From Candidatus Enterococcus courvalinii (lineage in GTDB: Bacteria > Bacillota > Bacilli > Lactobacillales > Enterococcaceae): 64,000 bases of DNA. Of this stretch, positions 10,701-20,112 are shown in pieces. The notes beneath the pieces are model-generated. The model searched no databases, was not told where the DNA came from, and saw nothing but the letters and a program-made list of their open reading frames with translations. The number at the start of each line of letters is the position of its first letter. Within the stretch, counting starts at the first letter, position 1. The translations under genes and the position numbers were made by a program. The stretch lies in assembly GCF_017315945.1 (NCBI RefSeq), contig NZ_JAFLWI010000006.1, positions 62,001 through 126,000 of the forward strand, given 5' to 3'.

Positions 10701-11988
10701 AAATTTTGTTCCAGTCAAACGATTTGAAGAACCAGAAAAAATCGTCTTTACAAAAGAAATGAAAGAAAAACATACTTTGTTGTTGCCAATGCTTAGTCCG
10801 ATTCATCAATCTGGCTTAGTGGATGTAGCGTTAAATGCCTCTGGGTACAATGTTGTTTGCTTGCCAGCAGAAGATAATGAAGCAATCAATGTTGGACTGA
10901 AATATGTGAACAATGATGCGTGTTATCCAGCAATCATCTCCATTGGCCAATTAGTAGAAGCCTTGGAAAGTGGTAAGTATGATTTGGAAAATACAAGTGT
11001 GATGATGACTCAAACTGGTGGTGGTTGTCGTGCAACAAATTATATTCCATTACTTAGAAAAGCATTGAATGATGCAGGATTTGGAAATATTCCAGTTGTT
11101 TCGATCTCAATGGGGAACAAGGGTGTGGAATCAAATCCTGGGTTTAAATTCACGTTTCCGATGTTAAAACGTTTGGCGATTGCCTTTTTATATGGTGATT
11201 TGTTTGAACGAGTTGTTTATCGTACACGTCCTTACGAATTAGAAAAAGGTACAGTTGATCGACTACATGAAGAGTGGCTCCAACGAGTGGAAAAAAATGT
11301 TCGGAATGGCTCTTTGACGTTGTTTAATAGCAATATGAAGAAAATCGTCAAAGCATTTGATACCTTACCGATTTCTGATGTGAAAAAACCAAAAGTGGGA
11401 GTAGTTGGTGAAATCTTAGTTAAGTATTCTCCAACTGCGAATAACGATATTGTTCGTTTACTTGAAGCGGAAGGTGCAGAAGCAGTGGTTCCTGATATTG
11501 TCGGATTTATGAACTATTCCTTATACAATCAAGTTTGGAAATATGAAAATCTTGGCATGGCCAAACAAAGTAAGTTACTCGCACAATTTGCGATTCGGAT
11601 GATTGAAATGATTGAAAAACCAATGGATAAAGCATTAAGAAAATCAGAACGATTTGATGGCATCCAATCTATTCAAGATTTGGCAGAAGATGCAAGTAAA
11701 ATCTTGTCGATTGGAAATCAAACAGGTGAAGGTTGGTTCTTAACAGGCGAGATGATTGAATTGTTGAAACGCGATGTGAATAACATTGTTTGTATGCAAC
11801 CATTCGGCTGTTTGCCTAATCATGTAGTTGGCAAAGGTGTCATCAAAGAATTGCGTCGTCAATATCCTAACGCAAATATTGCAGCAATTGATTATGATCC
11901 AGGCGTTTCGATTGTCAACCAATTAAATCGCATTCGTTTAATGATGGCGACTGCTAATAAAACATTAGCGAAAGAAACCATTTCATAA
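7747..11988 (+). CDS. giant 2-hydroxyacyl-CoA dehydratase activase-related protein (two BcrAD/BadFG ATPase domains, DUF2229, HgdB-like part)
   Basis: A 1413-residue protein. Domains in order: a first ASKHA ATPase (about 5-260; [19 protein letters not shown], iron-sulfur cysteines near C123 in NGSCAGGTG and C162 in SRCGVF), a second one (about 319-570; [20 protein letters not shown]443/C447 and C482), a CX2CX3CX18C cluster (C604-C630), then DUF2229 and HgdB-like regions with [35 protein letters not shown] and MQPFGCLPN. Relatives use ATP to push an electron at very low potential into a dehydratase or double-cubane protein; here activase and acceptor parts appear fused. The substrate is unknown. 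It is monocistronic and divergent from tetR, with AGGAGGAGAACAG before the start. Confidence 0.9.
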   Translation: MNLRAGIDVGSTTVKLVLLDEQNQTIFSKYERHYSDVKKATAKVLREAQALVRNQPIAMAITGSGGMGLADVLNIPFVQEVIACTRTVEEIIPETDVAIELGGEDAKITFFEGALEQRMNGSCAGGTGAFIDQMAVLLKTDSNGVNELAKEYRQIYPIASRCGVFAKTDVQPLINEGADKADIAASIFQAVVNQTIAGLAAGRKIKGKVAFLGGPLYFMSELRKRFIETLDIAPENVIFPENPQLFVAMGAAFYAEEARVTTIAALLDALENGNQAQLTPSTTLSPLFEEEADLTTFRERHAQATASEKPLSEHHGVAFLGIDAGSTTTKVTLINEEGEILFSFYGNNEGQPLETTMKVLKELYSQLPEDVFIGKAAATGYGELLIKNALKVDIGEVETMAHYKAANFFQPGVDFILDIGGQDMKAMTIKDGVLSSIQLNEACSSGCGSFIETFAQSLNYDVRDFAKAAVASKAPVDLGSRCTVFMNSKVKQVQKEGASVGDISAGLSYSVIKNAIYKVIKVRRPEDLGEKIVCQGGTFYNEAVLRAFELISGREVVRPSIAGLMGAYGAALIAMENYALGEESTILSEEELDHFTAEKEFTHCGLCENNCMLTVTLFSDGRQFITGNRCERGARIKIKKEDKKVNLVDYKYRRLFKYRPLRKKEAVNGVIGIPRVLNMYENYPLWHTFFTDLGFRVELSPRSNKELYEQGMETIPSDTACYPAKITHGHIQAMIDAGIPRIFYPGVVFEQQESNEADNHFNCPIVQSYPDVIKNNVDDIRDGKVDYRNPFINLANESAVAKVLHQTFVDFDFSEEQIAQALHHGYEELATFKADIQKKGEETLLMLNQKNERGIVISGRPYHLDPEINHGISEVITQEGFHVLTEDSISHLGDVGNLRVVNQWVYHSRLYAAARVVAKSKNLELVQLNSFGCGLDAVTTDQVEEIMEQYGKIYTVLKIDEGANLGAIRIRLRSLKAAVNERAKQNFVPVKRFEEPEKIVFTKEMKEKHTLLLPMLSPIHQSGLVDVALNASGYNVVCLPAEDNEAINVGLKYVNNDACYPAIISIGQLVEALESGKYDLENTSVMMTQTGGGCRATNYIPLLRKALNDAGFGNIPVVSISMGNKGVESNPGFKFTFPMLKRLAIAFLYGDLFERVVYRTRPYELEKGTVDRLHEEWLQRVEKNVRNGSLTLFNSNMKKIVKAFDTLPISDVKKPKVGVVGEILVKYSPTANNDIVRLLEAEGAEAVVPDIVGFMNYSLYNQVWKYENLGMAKQSKLLAQFAIRMIEMIEKPMDKALRKSERFDGIQSIQDLAEDASKILSIGNQTGEGWFLTGEMIELLKRDVNNIVCMQPFGCLPNHVVGKGVIKELRRQYPNANIAAIDYDPGVSIVNQLNRIRLMMATANKTLAKETIS

Positions 11989-12014
11989 ACAGCCTAACTG
12001 GACAAGAAGTAAAT

Positions 12015-12056
12015 GAGGAAAAAGTAGGTTTAAAACTTACTTTTTCCTCGTTTTTT
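12015..12056 (+). terminator. terminator of the giant activase gene
   Basis: GAGGAAAAAGTA / TACTTTTTCCTC is followed by GTTTTTT. Confidence 0.9.
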
Positions 12057-12111
12057 GAAGAAAAACAAGTTGTACGGTTTCAATTGCTCAATGGAGAAAA
12101 TCCTTTTTTGG

Positions 12112-12140
12112 TTGAGAATCAGGTATATACCAGTTATAAT
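12112..12140 (+). promoter_or_regulatory. promoter of the GntR gene with a palindromic operator in the spacer
   Basis: TTGAGA (12112-12117), a spacer of 17 bases and TATAAT (12135-12140) form a near-consensus promoter. The spacer holds the perfect palindrome GGTATATACC (12122-12131). Occupation there would block RNA polymerase, which fits autorepression by the encoded GntR/HutC protein. Confidence 0.75.
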
Positions 12141-12169
12141 AAAGAAAACGAAAGGAAGGATGAAATCAG

Positions 12170-12877
12170 ATGTCGAATCAGTTACCCGTATATATACAAA
12201 TTCATGATCAATTAAAAAATGAGATTGAACAAGGGGTCTGGAAAATCGGTGACCGCCTTCCCTCTGAAAGAGAATTGGCTGTAAAATTTAATGTGAGTCG
12301 AATGACTTTGCGTCAAGCAATCCAAAATTTAGCAGACGAAGGAATCTTAGAGAGAAAAATTGGTTCAGGGACTTACGTTGCGCGTGAAAAAGTTCAAGAG
12401 AAAATGTCTGGAACAACTAGTTTCACCGAAATTATGGAGTCACAAAATCGAGTACCTTCTAGCCGAACGGTTTCTTATTTCTTAACGTCACCTAGTTCAA
12501 GTGAGATGGAAAAATTACAATTAGAAAAAGAAGACGTGATTCTTCGGATGGAACGTATTCGTTATGCAGATAACGTGCCAATCTGTTTTGAAGTTGCCAG
12601 TATTCCACAAAAAATTATTGAAGGATATAGCAAATCAGAAATTACAGAATCATTGTATCGAACGTTAGAAGAAAAAGGTGGAAAGAAAATTGGTCATGCA
12701 AACCAAACGATTTCTGCGATGTTAGCTTCAGAACAGATTTCTGAATACCTAGAAGTCAAACGTGGGGATGCAGTTCTACGCTTGCGACAAGTTTCTTACT
12801 TTGAAGAAGGAACGCCGTTTGAATACGTACGTACGCAATATGTTGGGAACCGATTTGAATTTTATCTAGAGAAATAA
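12170..12877 (+). CDS. GntR/HutC family regulator with UTRA domain
   Basis: A 235-residue protein. The winged helix-turn-helix covers about residues 5-73 (IHDQLKNEIEQGVWKIGDRL, PSERELAVKFNVSRMTLRQA, GILERKIGSGTYV). A UTRA effector domain follows (about 90-232), including ILRMERIRYADNVPICFE. The overall pattern is close to NagR/YvoA-type sensors of sugar phosphates, but the ligand cannot be read. It stands alone between terminators. The promoter contains a palindrome that is a likely self-operator. Target genes are not adjacent, so it may act in trans. Confidence 0.85.
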   Translation: MSNQLPVYIQIHDQLKNEIEQGVWKIGDRLPSERELAVKFNVSRMTLRQAIQNLADEGILERKIGSGTYVAREKVQEKMSGTTSFTEIMESQNRVPSSRTVSYFLTSPSSSEMEKLQLEKEDVILRMERIRYADNVPICFEVASIPQKIIEGYSKSEITESLYRTLEEKGGKKIGHANQTISAMLASEQISEYLEVKRGDAVLRLRQVSYFEEGTPFEYVRTQYVGNRFEFYLEK

Positions 12878-12918
12878 ACCAAGCTGAAACAATTCGTTGT
12901 TTCAGCTTGGTTTATTTT
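12878..12918. terminator. bidirectional terminator between gntR-type gene and yigZ
   Basis: ACCAAGCTGAAACAA / TTGTTTCAGCTTGGT is a perfect 15-bp stem with a short loop between convergent genes. The T tract on the + side is broken (TTATTTTTG). Confidence 0.85.
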
Positions 12919-12921
12919 TGT

Positions 12922-13569
12922 CTATTTTTCACTTGGTGTAATGAGTTGTTCATAATAAGAAATGGGTCCCTTTTCGAAGGAAACTTGTCCATTCAATAAT
13001 TCGGTGACTGCTGCTTTAAACTGTGAGCCTTCTGTTTCATTAACCATACAAACAACAATTACTTGATCGGTGTAACGGGTTTCCTTGACAGTCACTTGTT
13101 GTAGTTCAAGAAAATTTTCTAGCTTTCCTAGTTGTGGGTAAGTAATGGCGACGGCGAGTTCCTGTTGTAAGGTACCTTCAACAATCCCAACCTCAGTTAG
13201 ACCATGCGAAACAGCTTGCGTATAAGCACGAATCAATCCGCCAGCACCTAATTTGATGCCACCAAAATAGCGCGTGACCACGGCAACAACATTAATTAGT
13301 TCATTCTTTTTTAAGACTTCAAGCATGGGCACACCAGCTGTTCCGCTTGGCTCGCCATCATCACTACTGCGTTGGATCTCACTTTTATCACCAATGACAA
13401 AAGCACTACAGTTATGATTTGCTTTCCAGTGTTCCTTTTTGATTGCTTGGATAAATGTTTTGGCTTCTTCTTCAGCCGTCACACGTTTGAAGGAACAAAT
13501 AAACCGAGATTTTTTTATTTCAATTTCACTTTGGCCATCTTCTTTGACCGTTAGATAACGTTCAATCAT
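12922..13569 (-). CDS. YigZ/IMPACT family protein
   Basis: A 215-residue protein with the UPF0029 N-terminal domain: IEIKKSRFICSFKRV, then HNCSAFVIGD and the signature SSDDGEPSGTAGVPMLEVL, VVAVVTRYFGGIKLGAGGLIRAY. A C-terminal DUF1949 ferredoxin-like domain follows (about 140-210). The family is linked to translation control and nucleotide or RNA binding, but the bacterial activity is not settled. In related genomes it neighbours comFA, as here, where two small genes lie between. The frame ends just before the shared terminator. Confidence 0.93.
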   Translation of the reverse strand: MIERYLTVKEDGQSEIEIKKSRFICSFKRVTAEEEAKTFIQAIKKEHWKANHNCSAFVIGDKSEIQRSSDDGEPSGTAGVPMLEVLKKNELINVVAVVTRYFGGIKLGAGGLIRAYTQAVSHGLTEVGIVEGTLQQELAVAITYPQLGKLENFLELQQVTVKETRYTDQVIVVCMVNETEGSQFKAAVTELLNGQVSFEKGPISYYEQLITPSEK

Positions 13570-13700
13570 TGTTTTACCTCATTTCAAATGAAGAGTTACT
13601 TTCTTTAGTATATGAAAAATCTTTTGATGTTTCAACTTTCGAAATGGTTGCGCAAATGCTGGACTATGGGATAATAAAGGAAAGGTAGGTGAAGTTGGGA

Positions 13701-13991
13701 ATGAAAGAACGTGTGAAAAAATATGATGCTATAACCCACTACATAAAAAATAATGGTGGTTCGCAAATTACTTTGACGTTTACTCAAATGGATGAGTTGC
13801 TATTTCCTAACAGTGGGCTTCCAAAGTCTGCCAGACAGACTACGGATTGGTGGGCGAACGATTATCGTCATCCGGAAAAAGGAGCTTATGGTTGGCTGAA
13901 TGCAGGATATGAAGTTGTTGTTGTTAATTTGGCAAAAGAATATATCGTCTTTAACCAACTAGTAAAATCCAGTTGGTTGTTCGATGAGTGA
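13701..13991 (+). CDS. small DUF7662-like protein
   Basis: A 96-residue soluble protein. The pattern KYDAITHYIKNNGG, LPKSARQTTDWWANDYRH, GAYGWLNAGYEVVVVNL, YIVFNQ recalls the DUF7662 family, in which KYDxLxxYL and WWAN(D/N) are conserved. Function is unknown. The frame is open from a GTG at 13689, but AGGTGA (13687-13692) overlaps that GTG and is 8 bases before the ATG at 13701, so 13701 is preferred. It is between yigZ (opposite strand) and the IIB gene and has no obvious partner. Confidence 0.6.
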   Translation: MKERVKKYDAITHYIKNNGGSQITLTFTQMDELLFPNSGLPKSARQTTDWWANDYRHPEKGAYGWLNAGYEVVVVNLAKEYIVFNQLVKSSWLFDE

Positions 13992-14008
13992 ACCGCATTC
14001 AGAAAACG

Positions 14009-14036
14009 TTGACAATCGTTATCTTTTAGCTATAAT
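14009..14036 (+). promoter_or_regulatory. promoter of the PTS IIB gene
   Basis: Consensus TTGACA (14009-14014), 16-base spacer, consensus TATAAT (14031-14036). This is one of the strongest promoters in the window. Confidence 0.85.
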
Positions 14037-14050
14037 AGGTACATAGGAAC

Positions 14051-14066
14051 AAGAAAGCGGTTACGT
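14051..14066 (+). promoter_or_regulatory. weak cre-like site in the IIB leader
   Basis: AGAAAGCGGTTACG (14052-14065) matches TGNAANCGNTNNCA with mismatches only at the first and last bases. It lies about 15-30 bases downstream of the -10, where CcpA binding would repress. It is also the loop of a hairpin with AGGAAC / GTTCCT arms. Confidence 0.4.
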
Positions 14067-14095
14067 TCCTTGGCTTAGAAAAGGGGAGATTAACA

Positions 14096-14419
14096 ATGTC
14101 AAAAAAAACAATTATGCTTGTCTGTTCAGCTGGTATGAGTACGAGCTTATTAGTAACTAAAATGGAAAAAGCTGCGGAAGCACAAGGCTTAGATACAGAC
14201 ATCTTTGCAGTATCAGCGTCTGATGCAGATAATCATTTAGCAAGCAAAGACGTTGATGTTTTATTATTAGGCCCACAAGTTCGTTTTATGAAAGGCGACT
14301 TTGAAAAACGTGTTGAGCCAAAAGGAATTCCATTAGATATCATCAACATGGCTGATTATGGCATGATGAATGGCGAAAAAGTGTTACAACAAGCTTTGAC
14401 ACTAATTGGTGATAAATAA
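14096..14419 (+). CDS. orphan PTS IIB component, lactose/cellobiose family
   Basis: A 107-residue IIB protein. The phosphocysteine loop VCSAGMSTSLLVTKM puts the active Cys at about residue 10. LLLGPQVRFM and a C-terminal helix complete the small IIB fold. It would pass phosphate from IIA to the sugar on IIC, but no IIA or IIC is found next to it or anywhere in the window. It has its own very strong promoter and terminator. It may serve separately encoded IIC proteins, for example for beta-glucosides handled by the cluster at 50-55 kb, or it may be regulatory. This is inference. Confidence 0.9.
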   Translation: MSKKTIMLVCSAGMSTSLLVTKMEKAAEAQGLDTDIFAVSASDADNHLASKDVDVLLLGPQVRFMKGDFEKRVEPKGIPLDIINMADYGMMNGEKVLQQALTLIGDK

Positions 14420-14435
14420 AGCGTACGGACGAATT

Positions 14436-14483
14436 AAAAAGTGTGAGGTTTTTTCATTTTGAAAATGCCTCGCACTTTTTTTG
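14436..14483 (+). terminator. terminator of the IIB gene
   Basis: AAAAAGTGTGAGGT / GCCTCGCACTTTTT (G-U pairs allowed) is followed by more T. Confidence 0.88.
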
Positions 14484-14507
14484 CGTATCTTTTCTAAGGG
14501 AAGCAAA

Positions 14508-15824
14508 ATGCCATATAAAAAAGTTTGGGGAAGGCGGCTGTTAACGAGAGAAGTCGCACAACTACCAAAAGAAATACTGAACCAAGTCACGTACCAACGG
14601 ATCACAGGCATAGTGAAACAAAGCAAACAGATCATTTGTCAACGATGTGGACAAATCACTCAGCAACAAGAAGCCAAACTAAATGAAGAAGAGTATTATT
14701 GTCCACATTGTTTGTTTTTGGGGCGAAACGATACAACCCAAGAGTTATGGTTGTTTGACCAGCCAGCATTGTTTCCACGTCAAATTATTTTTACTTGGGA
14801 CAAAACATTAACGATAGAACAAGCCAAAATTGCCCAACGTTTGACTACACAAGTAACAGATCATCATTTAATCTGGGCAGTGACCGGTGCCGGTAAAACA
14901 GAAATCTTGTATCCACTTCTACAATTGTTCCTAGCTGCTGGGAAACGAGTGGCGATTGCTTCGCCGCGGGTGGATGTGTGCCAAGAACTTTGGTTGCGTT
15001 TTACTACAGTTTTTCCAGAAGAAAAAATCGTCTTACTTCATGGCAAACAACAGGTTCCCTATACATTTAGTTCCTTCGTTATTTGTACGACACACCAGTT
15101 GTATCGTTTTTATCACGCATTCGATTTATTAGTCGTTGATGAAATTGATGCGTTTCCCTATGTTAGAGATAAAGGACTCCAGTATGCGACGGAAACAGCA
15201 AAGAAACTTGATGGACAATTGATCTATTTAACTGCAACACCCGATGAACGTTTGCTAAAAGAAATCCGACGAAAATTTCAGATCCATTACTTACCTTTAC
15301 GCTTTCATCAACGATTGTTACCCGAGCCACAACTCATTTTCTGGAATAATTGGCGCCAGTGCTTAAACAAACGAAAAAAAATGAACCCATTAATCAAAAA
15401 AATCCAAAAATTAGTGAAAGACAACCATGTCTTAGTATTTTGTCCAAGTATTGAATTGATGAATGAATTGCAAATAAAATTAGCGGAATGGTTACCAACA
15501 ACTACTATTACATCTGTATCTTCAAAAGATAAAAAACGTCAGGAGAAAGTACAAGCGATGCGTCATCAAAAATACGATGTGCTTTTAACCACCATGATTC
15601 TTGAACGAGGTGTTACTTTCGAAAATATTTCAGTTCTTGTTCTAGGCGCAGAGCATGAAGTTTTTACGAAATCTGCACTTGTTCAAATTGCCGGTCGAGC
15701 GGATCGCAAGGGAGAATTCAGTAACAGTCAAGTCTGTTTCTATTATCATGAAAAAACACGTGCAATCAAAAAAGCAGTAAAAGAAATCAAAATGATGAAC
15801 AAAGCGGGGAAGCTCTTACAATGA
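14508..15824 (+). CDS. comFA: competence helicase ComFA
   Basis: A 438-residue DEAD-box-like helicase. An N-terminal zinc finger (CQRCGQ...YYCPHC, about residues 45-70) precedes Walker A (WAVTGAGKTEIL), the DEID box (LLVVDEIDAFPY), motif III (YLTATPD) and the C-terminal RecA lobe with ILERGVTFENI and QIAGRADRKG. ComFA helps bring single-stranded DNA through the membrane during transformation. A TTG at 14481 extends the frame, but it lies in the preceding terminator. The ATG at 14508 has AAGGGAAG before it. comFC overlaps by four bases. Confidence 0.93.
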   Translation: MPYKKVWGRRLLTREVAQLPKEILNQVTYQRITGIVKQSKQIICQRCGQITQQQEAKLNEEEYYCPHCLFLGRNDTTQELWLFDQPALFPRQIIFTWDKTLTIEQAKIAQRLTTQVTDHHLIWAVTGAGKTEILYPLLQLFLAAGKRVAIASPRVDVCQELWLRFTTVFPEEKIVLLHGKQQVPYTFSSFVICTTHQLYRFYHAFDLLVVDEIDAFPYVRDKGLQYATETAKKLDGQLIYLTATPDERLLKEIRRKFQIHYLPLRFHQRLLPEPQLIFWNNWRQCLNKRKKMNPLIKKIQKLVKDNHVLVFCPSIELMNELQIKLAEWLPTTTITSVSSKDKKRQEKVQAMRHQKYDVLLTTMILERGVTFENISVLVLGAEHEVFTKSALVQIAGRADRKGEFSNSQVCFYYHEKTRAIKKAVKEIKMMNKAGKLLQ

Positions 15825-16528
15825 AGTGTTGCTATTGCCAAAAGCCAATCATTAAAAATTTAACAATCAAGGAACTCGTTCAGCAAAAAAAGTCGGTTGA
15901 ACTCTGTTGGGAATGTGCCAAACTGTTTACTCCTTTATCCATAGAAAATAGGTGTGATGGTTGCCAAAAAAGTTTGCTGAAGAGTGAGAGCAAATCCACA
16001 CATAGTCAGAAAACCTTTTGCACAGATTGTCTTTATTGGCAAGAACGTTATCCGACATATGATTTTTGCCACCAAAGCTTTTTCAAATATGACGAAGCGA
16101 TGCAAACGTGGTTCCAACAATACAAATTTATAGGGGATATTCGTTTAGCAGGGACTTTTGCAAAGCAATGGCAAAGTTTACCAAAAAGATTCCCTGATTA
16201 TCGTTTTTGCCCGATTCCATTATCAAACGAACGACTAGCTCAACGTGGCTTCAATCAAGTGAGCCAGATGCTTAAAGTCTCAGGAGTGACTTTTCAGCTA
16301 TTACTTAAACGAGTCAAACACCATTCTGCTCAGGCGCAACATTCTCGAGCAAAGAGATTGGCGATGCCTCAGCCATTTGCTTTGTGCGTTGACCCAGAGC
16401 AAATCAAACAGTGTAAAATTTTATTAATTGATGATGTGTATACAACAGGACAGACGTTATTTCATGCTGCGAGTTGTCTTGCAGAGCATCAACCAACTAA
16501 AATTCGGACGTTTTCTTTAGCACGATAA
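15821..16528 (+). CDS. comFC: competence protein ComFC (phosphoribosyltransferase fold)
   Basis: A 235-residue protein with an N-terminal zinc ribbon (CCYCQK, ELCWECAKLF, CDGCQK, CTDCLY) and a C-terminal PRTase domain, including FCPIPLSNERLAQRGFNQ and the PRPP-binding loop ILLIDDVYTTGQTLFHAA. The start ATG overlaps the comFA stop (ATGA), so translation is likely coupled. Together with comFA it forms the late competence DNA-uptake operon. No CinA-box/ComX-type promoter was recognised upstream. Confidence 0.92.
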   Translation: MKCCYCQKPIIKNLTIKELVQQKKSVELCWECAKLFTPLSIENRCDGCQKSLLKSESKSTHSQKTFCTDCLYWQERYPTYDFCHQSFFKYDEAMQTWFQQYKFIGDIRLAGTFAKQWQSLPKRFPDYRFCPIPLSNERLAQRGFNQVSQMLKVSGVTFQLLLKRVKHHSAQAQHSRAKRLAMPQPFALCVDPEQIKQCKILLIDDVYTTGQTLFHAASCLAEHQPTKIRTFSLAR

Positions 16529-16568
16529 AGGAAAAAGTAAAAAATACGTGAAATTGGTAGCGATTTAG

Positions 16569-16597
16569 TTTGCAAATAGATTAGAGTTCGATATAAT
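16569..16597 (+). promoter_or_regulatory. promoter of hpf
   Basis: TTGCAA (16569-16574), 17-base spacer, TATAAT (16592-16597), about 65 bases before the start codon. Confidence 0.7.
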
Positions 16598-16665
16598 ATA
16601 AATAAGAAGAGGGAAAGAGTGGTCCTTCTCCTTCTTGATTGTGGTAGACGAAAGGGGTAATTTTT

Positions 16666-17220
16666 ATGTTTAGATATAATGTACGCGGCGAAAATATCGA
16701 AGTAACTGAAGCGATTCGTGACTATGTTGAAAAAAAAGTAGGCAAGTTAGAACGTTATTTCAGTGATGCACCCGATGCTACAGCCCATGTAAACTTAAAA
16801 GTTTATACTGAAAAAACAGCAAAAGTGGAAGTAACGATTCCATTACCTTATCTTGTATTACGTGCGGAAGAAACTTCACCAGATTTATATGCAAGTATTG
16901 ATTTGGTTGTTGATAAATTGGAACGTCAAATTCGCAAATTTAAAACAAAAATCAACCGCAAATCTCGTGAAACTGGCATGAATACTGCAAGTGCTGCAGT
17001 ATTATTCAATGAAGAAAACGGTGAAGGTGAAAACGAATCTGAATTAGATATCGTTCGTACAAAACGTTTGTCATTGAAACCAATGGATAGTGAAGAAGCT
17101 GTCTTACAAATGAATATGTTAGGACACAACTTCTTTATCTTTGAAGATGCTGAAACCAATGGTACAAGTATCGTTTACCGTCGTAAAGATGGAAAATATG
17201 GTTTAATCGAAACTGACTAA
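16666..17220 (+). CDS. hpf: ribosome hibernation promoting factor, long form
   Basis: A 184-residue protein. The N-terminal S30AE domain (about 1-100; FRYNVRGENIEVTEAIRDYV, KVYTEKTAKVEVTI) binds the small-subunit decoding region. After a variable linker, the C-terminal domain (about 128-184; KPMDSEEAVLQMNMLGHNF, YRRKDGKYGLIE) dimerises, so two 70S ribosomes join as inactive 100S particles. The length marks the long form typical of Firmicutes. It has its own promoter and terminator, and secA follows. Confidence 0.96.
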   Translation: MFRYNVRGENIEVTEAIRDYVEKKVGKLERYFSDAPDATAHVNLKVYTEKTAKVEVTIPLPYLVLRAEETSPDLYASIDLVVDKLERQIRKFKTKINRKSRETGMNTASAAVLFNEENGEGENESELDIVRTKRLSLKPMDSEEAVLQMNMLGHNFFIFEDAETNGTSIVYRRKDGKYGLIETD

Positions 17221-17236
17221 AAATAACTATTTTTAA

Positions 17237-17277
17237 AACCTTATGGTGTCTAGTTAGACACCATAAGGTTTTTTTTT
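17237..17277 (+). terminator. terminator of hpf
   Basis: AACCTTATGGTGTCTA / TAGACACCATAAGGTT is perfect, with a 2-4 base loop and nine T. Confidence 0.93.
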
Positions 17278-17427
17278 ACATAAGGAAGCTGTATTTTTAT
17301 TAAGAATGAAGAAGTTCACAGAATAATCTAGCTAAGATATTTCAATTATCTATAAGTAATGATAAAATGGACAGGAGAGTCTACATAAGCGAGATGGATA
17401 TTGCAGAAAAAGGAGATTATACAACGA

Positions 17428-19962
17428 ATGGCCAATTTTATACGTTCAATCATTGAAAATGATAAAAAAGAACTAAAACGTTTAGATAGCATTGCTAAAA
17501 AAGTTGAATCACATGCTGATAAAATGGCAGCTTTAACTGATGAGCAATTACAAGCAAAAACTGATGAATTTAAAGGCAGATACCAAAAAGGTGAAACCTT
17601 AGACCAATTATTACCAGAAGCGTTCGCCGTTGTTCGCGAAGCAGCAAAACGTGTCTTGGGCTTATATCCTTACCACGTCCAATTGATGGGTGGGATCGTT
17701 CTTCACGATGGGAACATTCCAGAGATGCGTACCGGTGAAGGTAAAACATTGACCGCTACTATGCCAGTGTATTTAAATGCATTGTCAGGTGAAGGTGTGC
17801 ACGTTGTTACCGTAAATGAATATTTAGCAACCCGTGACTCAACTGAAATGGGTGAGCTATATAATTTCTTAGGGCTTAGCGTTGGATTGAATATCAATTC
17901 AAAATCAGCTGATGAAAAACGTGACGCATATAATTGTGATATTACTTATAGTACAAATAACGAATTAGGATTTGACTATTTACGTGACAACATGGTGGTT
18001 TATCGTAATCAAATGGTTCAACGACCATTGAACTATGCGATTGTCGATGAAGTGGATTCAATTTTGATCGATGAAGCCAGAACACCATTGATTATTTCAG
18101 GACAAGCAGAAAAATCAACTGCTTTATACACAAGAACGGATAACTTCGTTAAACGCTTGAAGGAAGAAGAAGACTATAAAATCGACGTTCAATCAAAAAC
18201 GATTGGGTTAACTGAAACGGGAATCGAAAAAGCAGAAGAAACTTTTGGGTTAGAAAACTTATATGACATTGAAAACACTGCTTTGACACATCACTTAGAT
18301 CAAGCATTACGTGCGAACTACATTATGTTACTTGATATTGATTATGTGGTTCAAGACGGAAAAGTCATGATCGTGGACCAATTTACTGGTCGTATCATGG
18401 ATGGTCGTCGTTACTCTGATGGACTTCACCAAGCAATCGAAGCAAAAGAAGGTGTGGAAATCGAAGATGAAACAAAAACAATGGCTTCGATCACATTCCA
18501 AAACTATTTCCGCATGTACAAAAAACTTTCTGGGATGACTGGTACTGCGAAAACGGAAGAAGAAGAATTTAGAGAAATCTATAACATTCAAGTTATTCAA
18601 ATTCCAACGAACCGTCCTGTTATTCGTGATGACCGTGCAGATTTACTTTATCCAACATTGGAAAGTAAATTCCATGCGGTTGTTCAAGATATCAAAGACC
18701 GTTATCGTAAAGGACAACCTGTCTTAGTAGGTACAGTTGCGGTTGAAACATCTGAATTACTATCAGATATGTTGAATCGCGAACGGATTCCCCATGAAGT
18801 ATTAAATGCTAAAAATCATTTTAAAGAAGCTGAAATCATCATGAATGCTGGGCAAAAAGGTGCAGTTACGATTGCTACCAACATGGCTGGTCGTGGGACG
18901 GATATCAAGTTAGGCCTTGGTGTACGTGAATTAGGTGGTTTAGCTGTTATTGGTACGGAACGTCATGAATCTCGTCGTATCGATAATCAGTTGCGTGGAC
19001 GTGCTGGACGTCAAGGTGACCCAGGTATGTCACAATTTTATCTTTCATTAGAAGATGATTTGATGAAACGTTTTGGTTCAGAACGAATCAAAGCTTTCTT
19101 GGATCGGATGAAAATTGGGGATGAAGATGCGGTTATCCAAAGTAAGATGTTAACGAAACAAGTTGAGTCTGCTCAAAAACGAGTAGAAGGAAACAACTAT
19201 GATACGCGTAAAAATGTTTTACAATATGACGATGTGATGCGTGAACAACGTGAAGTCATTTATAAACAACGCCAAGATGTCATCATGGAAGAAACTAGTT
19301 TATCTCAACCATTGATGAATATGGTCAAAAGAACAATTAGTCGTGTAGTAGATGCACACACACAACTAGAAAAAGAAAACTGGAACCTTGAAGGAATCGT
19401 TGATTTTGCAGGAAATGCGATTGTCCATGAAGACAGTATCAGCGTGAAAGAGCTTGAAGGAAAAACGCCAGAAGAAATGAAAGCTTATTTAAATGAGCTA
19501 GCACAAGATGTGTTTAATACAAAAGCCAACCATTTGAACGGTCCTGAACAACTCTTAGAATTTGAAAAAGTTGTTATCTTGCGTGTGGTTGATTCAAAAT
19601 GGACAGATCATATTGATGCAATGGATCAATTACGTCAATCAATTGGGCTACGTGCATATGGGCAAAATAATCCGCTAGTTGAGTATCAAACAGAAGGATA
19701 CAAAATGTTTGAAGATATGGTCGGCGCAATTGAATATGAGGTGACTCGATTATTCATGAAAGCTGAAATCCGTCAAAATGTTCAACGAGAACAAGTATCT
19801 CAAGGCGAAGCTTCACATGCTACAGAAGCAAGTGCAGAAGAAAAAAGTAACACAAGCGCAAAAAAACAACCAGTTCAAGTGAATAAAGTTGGACGAAATG
19901 ATCCTTGTCCTTGTGGAAGCGGAAAGAAATATAAAAACTGCCACGGGAAAAATGAAGCCTAA
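17428..19962 (+). CDS. secA: preprotein translocase ATPase SecA
   Basis: An 844-residue motor of the Sec pathway that pushes preproteins through SecYEG. It shows Walker A ([14 protein letters not shown]), the DEVD box ([19 protein letters not shown]), [12 protein letters not shown], the [11 protein letters not shown] motif, and the C-terminal zinc-binding SEC-C motif [14 protein letters not shown] that contacts SecB or ribosomes. A TTG at 17401 opens the frame earlier. The ATG at 17428 gives the usual N-terminus [11 protein letters not shown] and has AAGGAG at about 13 bases, so it is preferred. This is the housekeeping SecA1 type. Confidence 0.98.
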   Translation: MANFIRSIIENDKKELKRLDSIAKKVESHADKMAALTDEQLQAKTDEFKGRYQKGETLDQLLPEAFAVVREAAKRVLGLYPYHVQLMGGIVLHDGNIPEMRTGEGKTLTATMPVYLNALSGEGVHVVTVNEYLATRDSTEMGELYNFLGLSVGLNINSKSADEKRDAYNCDITYSTNNELGFDYLRDNMVVYRNQMVQRPLNYAIVDEVDSILIDEARTPLIISGQAEKSTALYTRTDNFVKRLKEEEDYKIDVQSKTIGLTETGIEKAEETFGLENLYDIENTALTHHLDQALRANYIMLLDIDYVVQDGKVMIVDQFTGRIMDGRRYSDGLHQAIEAKEGVEIEDETKTMASITFQNYFRMYKKLSGMTGTAKTEEEEFREIYNIQVIQIPTNRPVIRDDRADLLYPTLESKFHAVVQDIKDRYRKGQPVLVGTVAVETSELLSDMLNRERIPHEVLNAKNHFKEAEIIMNAGQKGAVTIATNMAGRGTDIKLGLGVRELGGLAVIGTERHESRRIDNQLRGRAGRQGDPGMSQFYLSLEDDLMKRFGSERIKAFLDRMKIGDEDAVIQSKMLTKQVESAQKRVEGNNYDTRKNVLQYDDVMREQREVIYKQRQDVIMEETSLSQPLMNMVKRTISRVVDAHTQLEKENWNLEGIVDFAGNAIVHEDSISVKELEGKTPEEMKAYLNELAQDVFNTKANHLNGPEQLLEFEKVVILRVVDSKWTDHIDAMDQLRQSIGLRAYGQNNPLVEYQTEGYKMFEDMVGAIEYEVTRLFMKAEIRQNVQREQVSQGEASHATEASAEEKSNTSAKKQPVQVNKVGRNDPCPCGSGKKYKNCHGKNEA

Positions 19963-19974
19963 TCATTTTTAAAT

Positions 19975-20035
19975 AGAAAGAAGCTGGTGAGAGAAGTTCT
20001 TTTTAGAAAGAATTTGTCTCACCTTCTTTCTGTTA
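19975..20035 (+). terminator. hairpin after secA, probable weak terminator
   Basis: AGAAAGAAGCTGGTGAGA and TCTCACCTTCTTTCT pair across a long, partly paired loop. The T tract after it is poor (TGTTATCTTT), so read-through into prfB is possible. Confidence 0.6.
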
Positions 20036-20112
20036 TCTTTAGATTCTGGTAGACTAGAAAAAGAAGTGAAAAGAAGACGAAAAAGATTGCCCAGAGAAAG
20101 AAGGAAGCAAAC

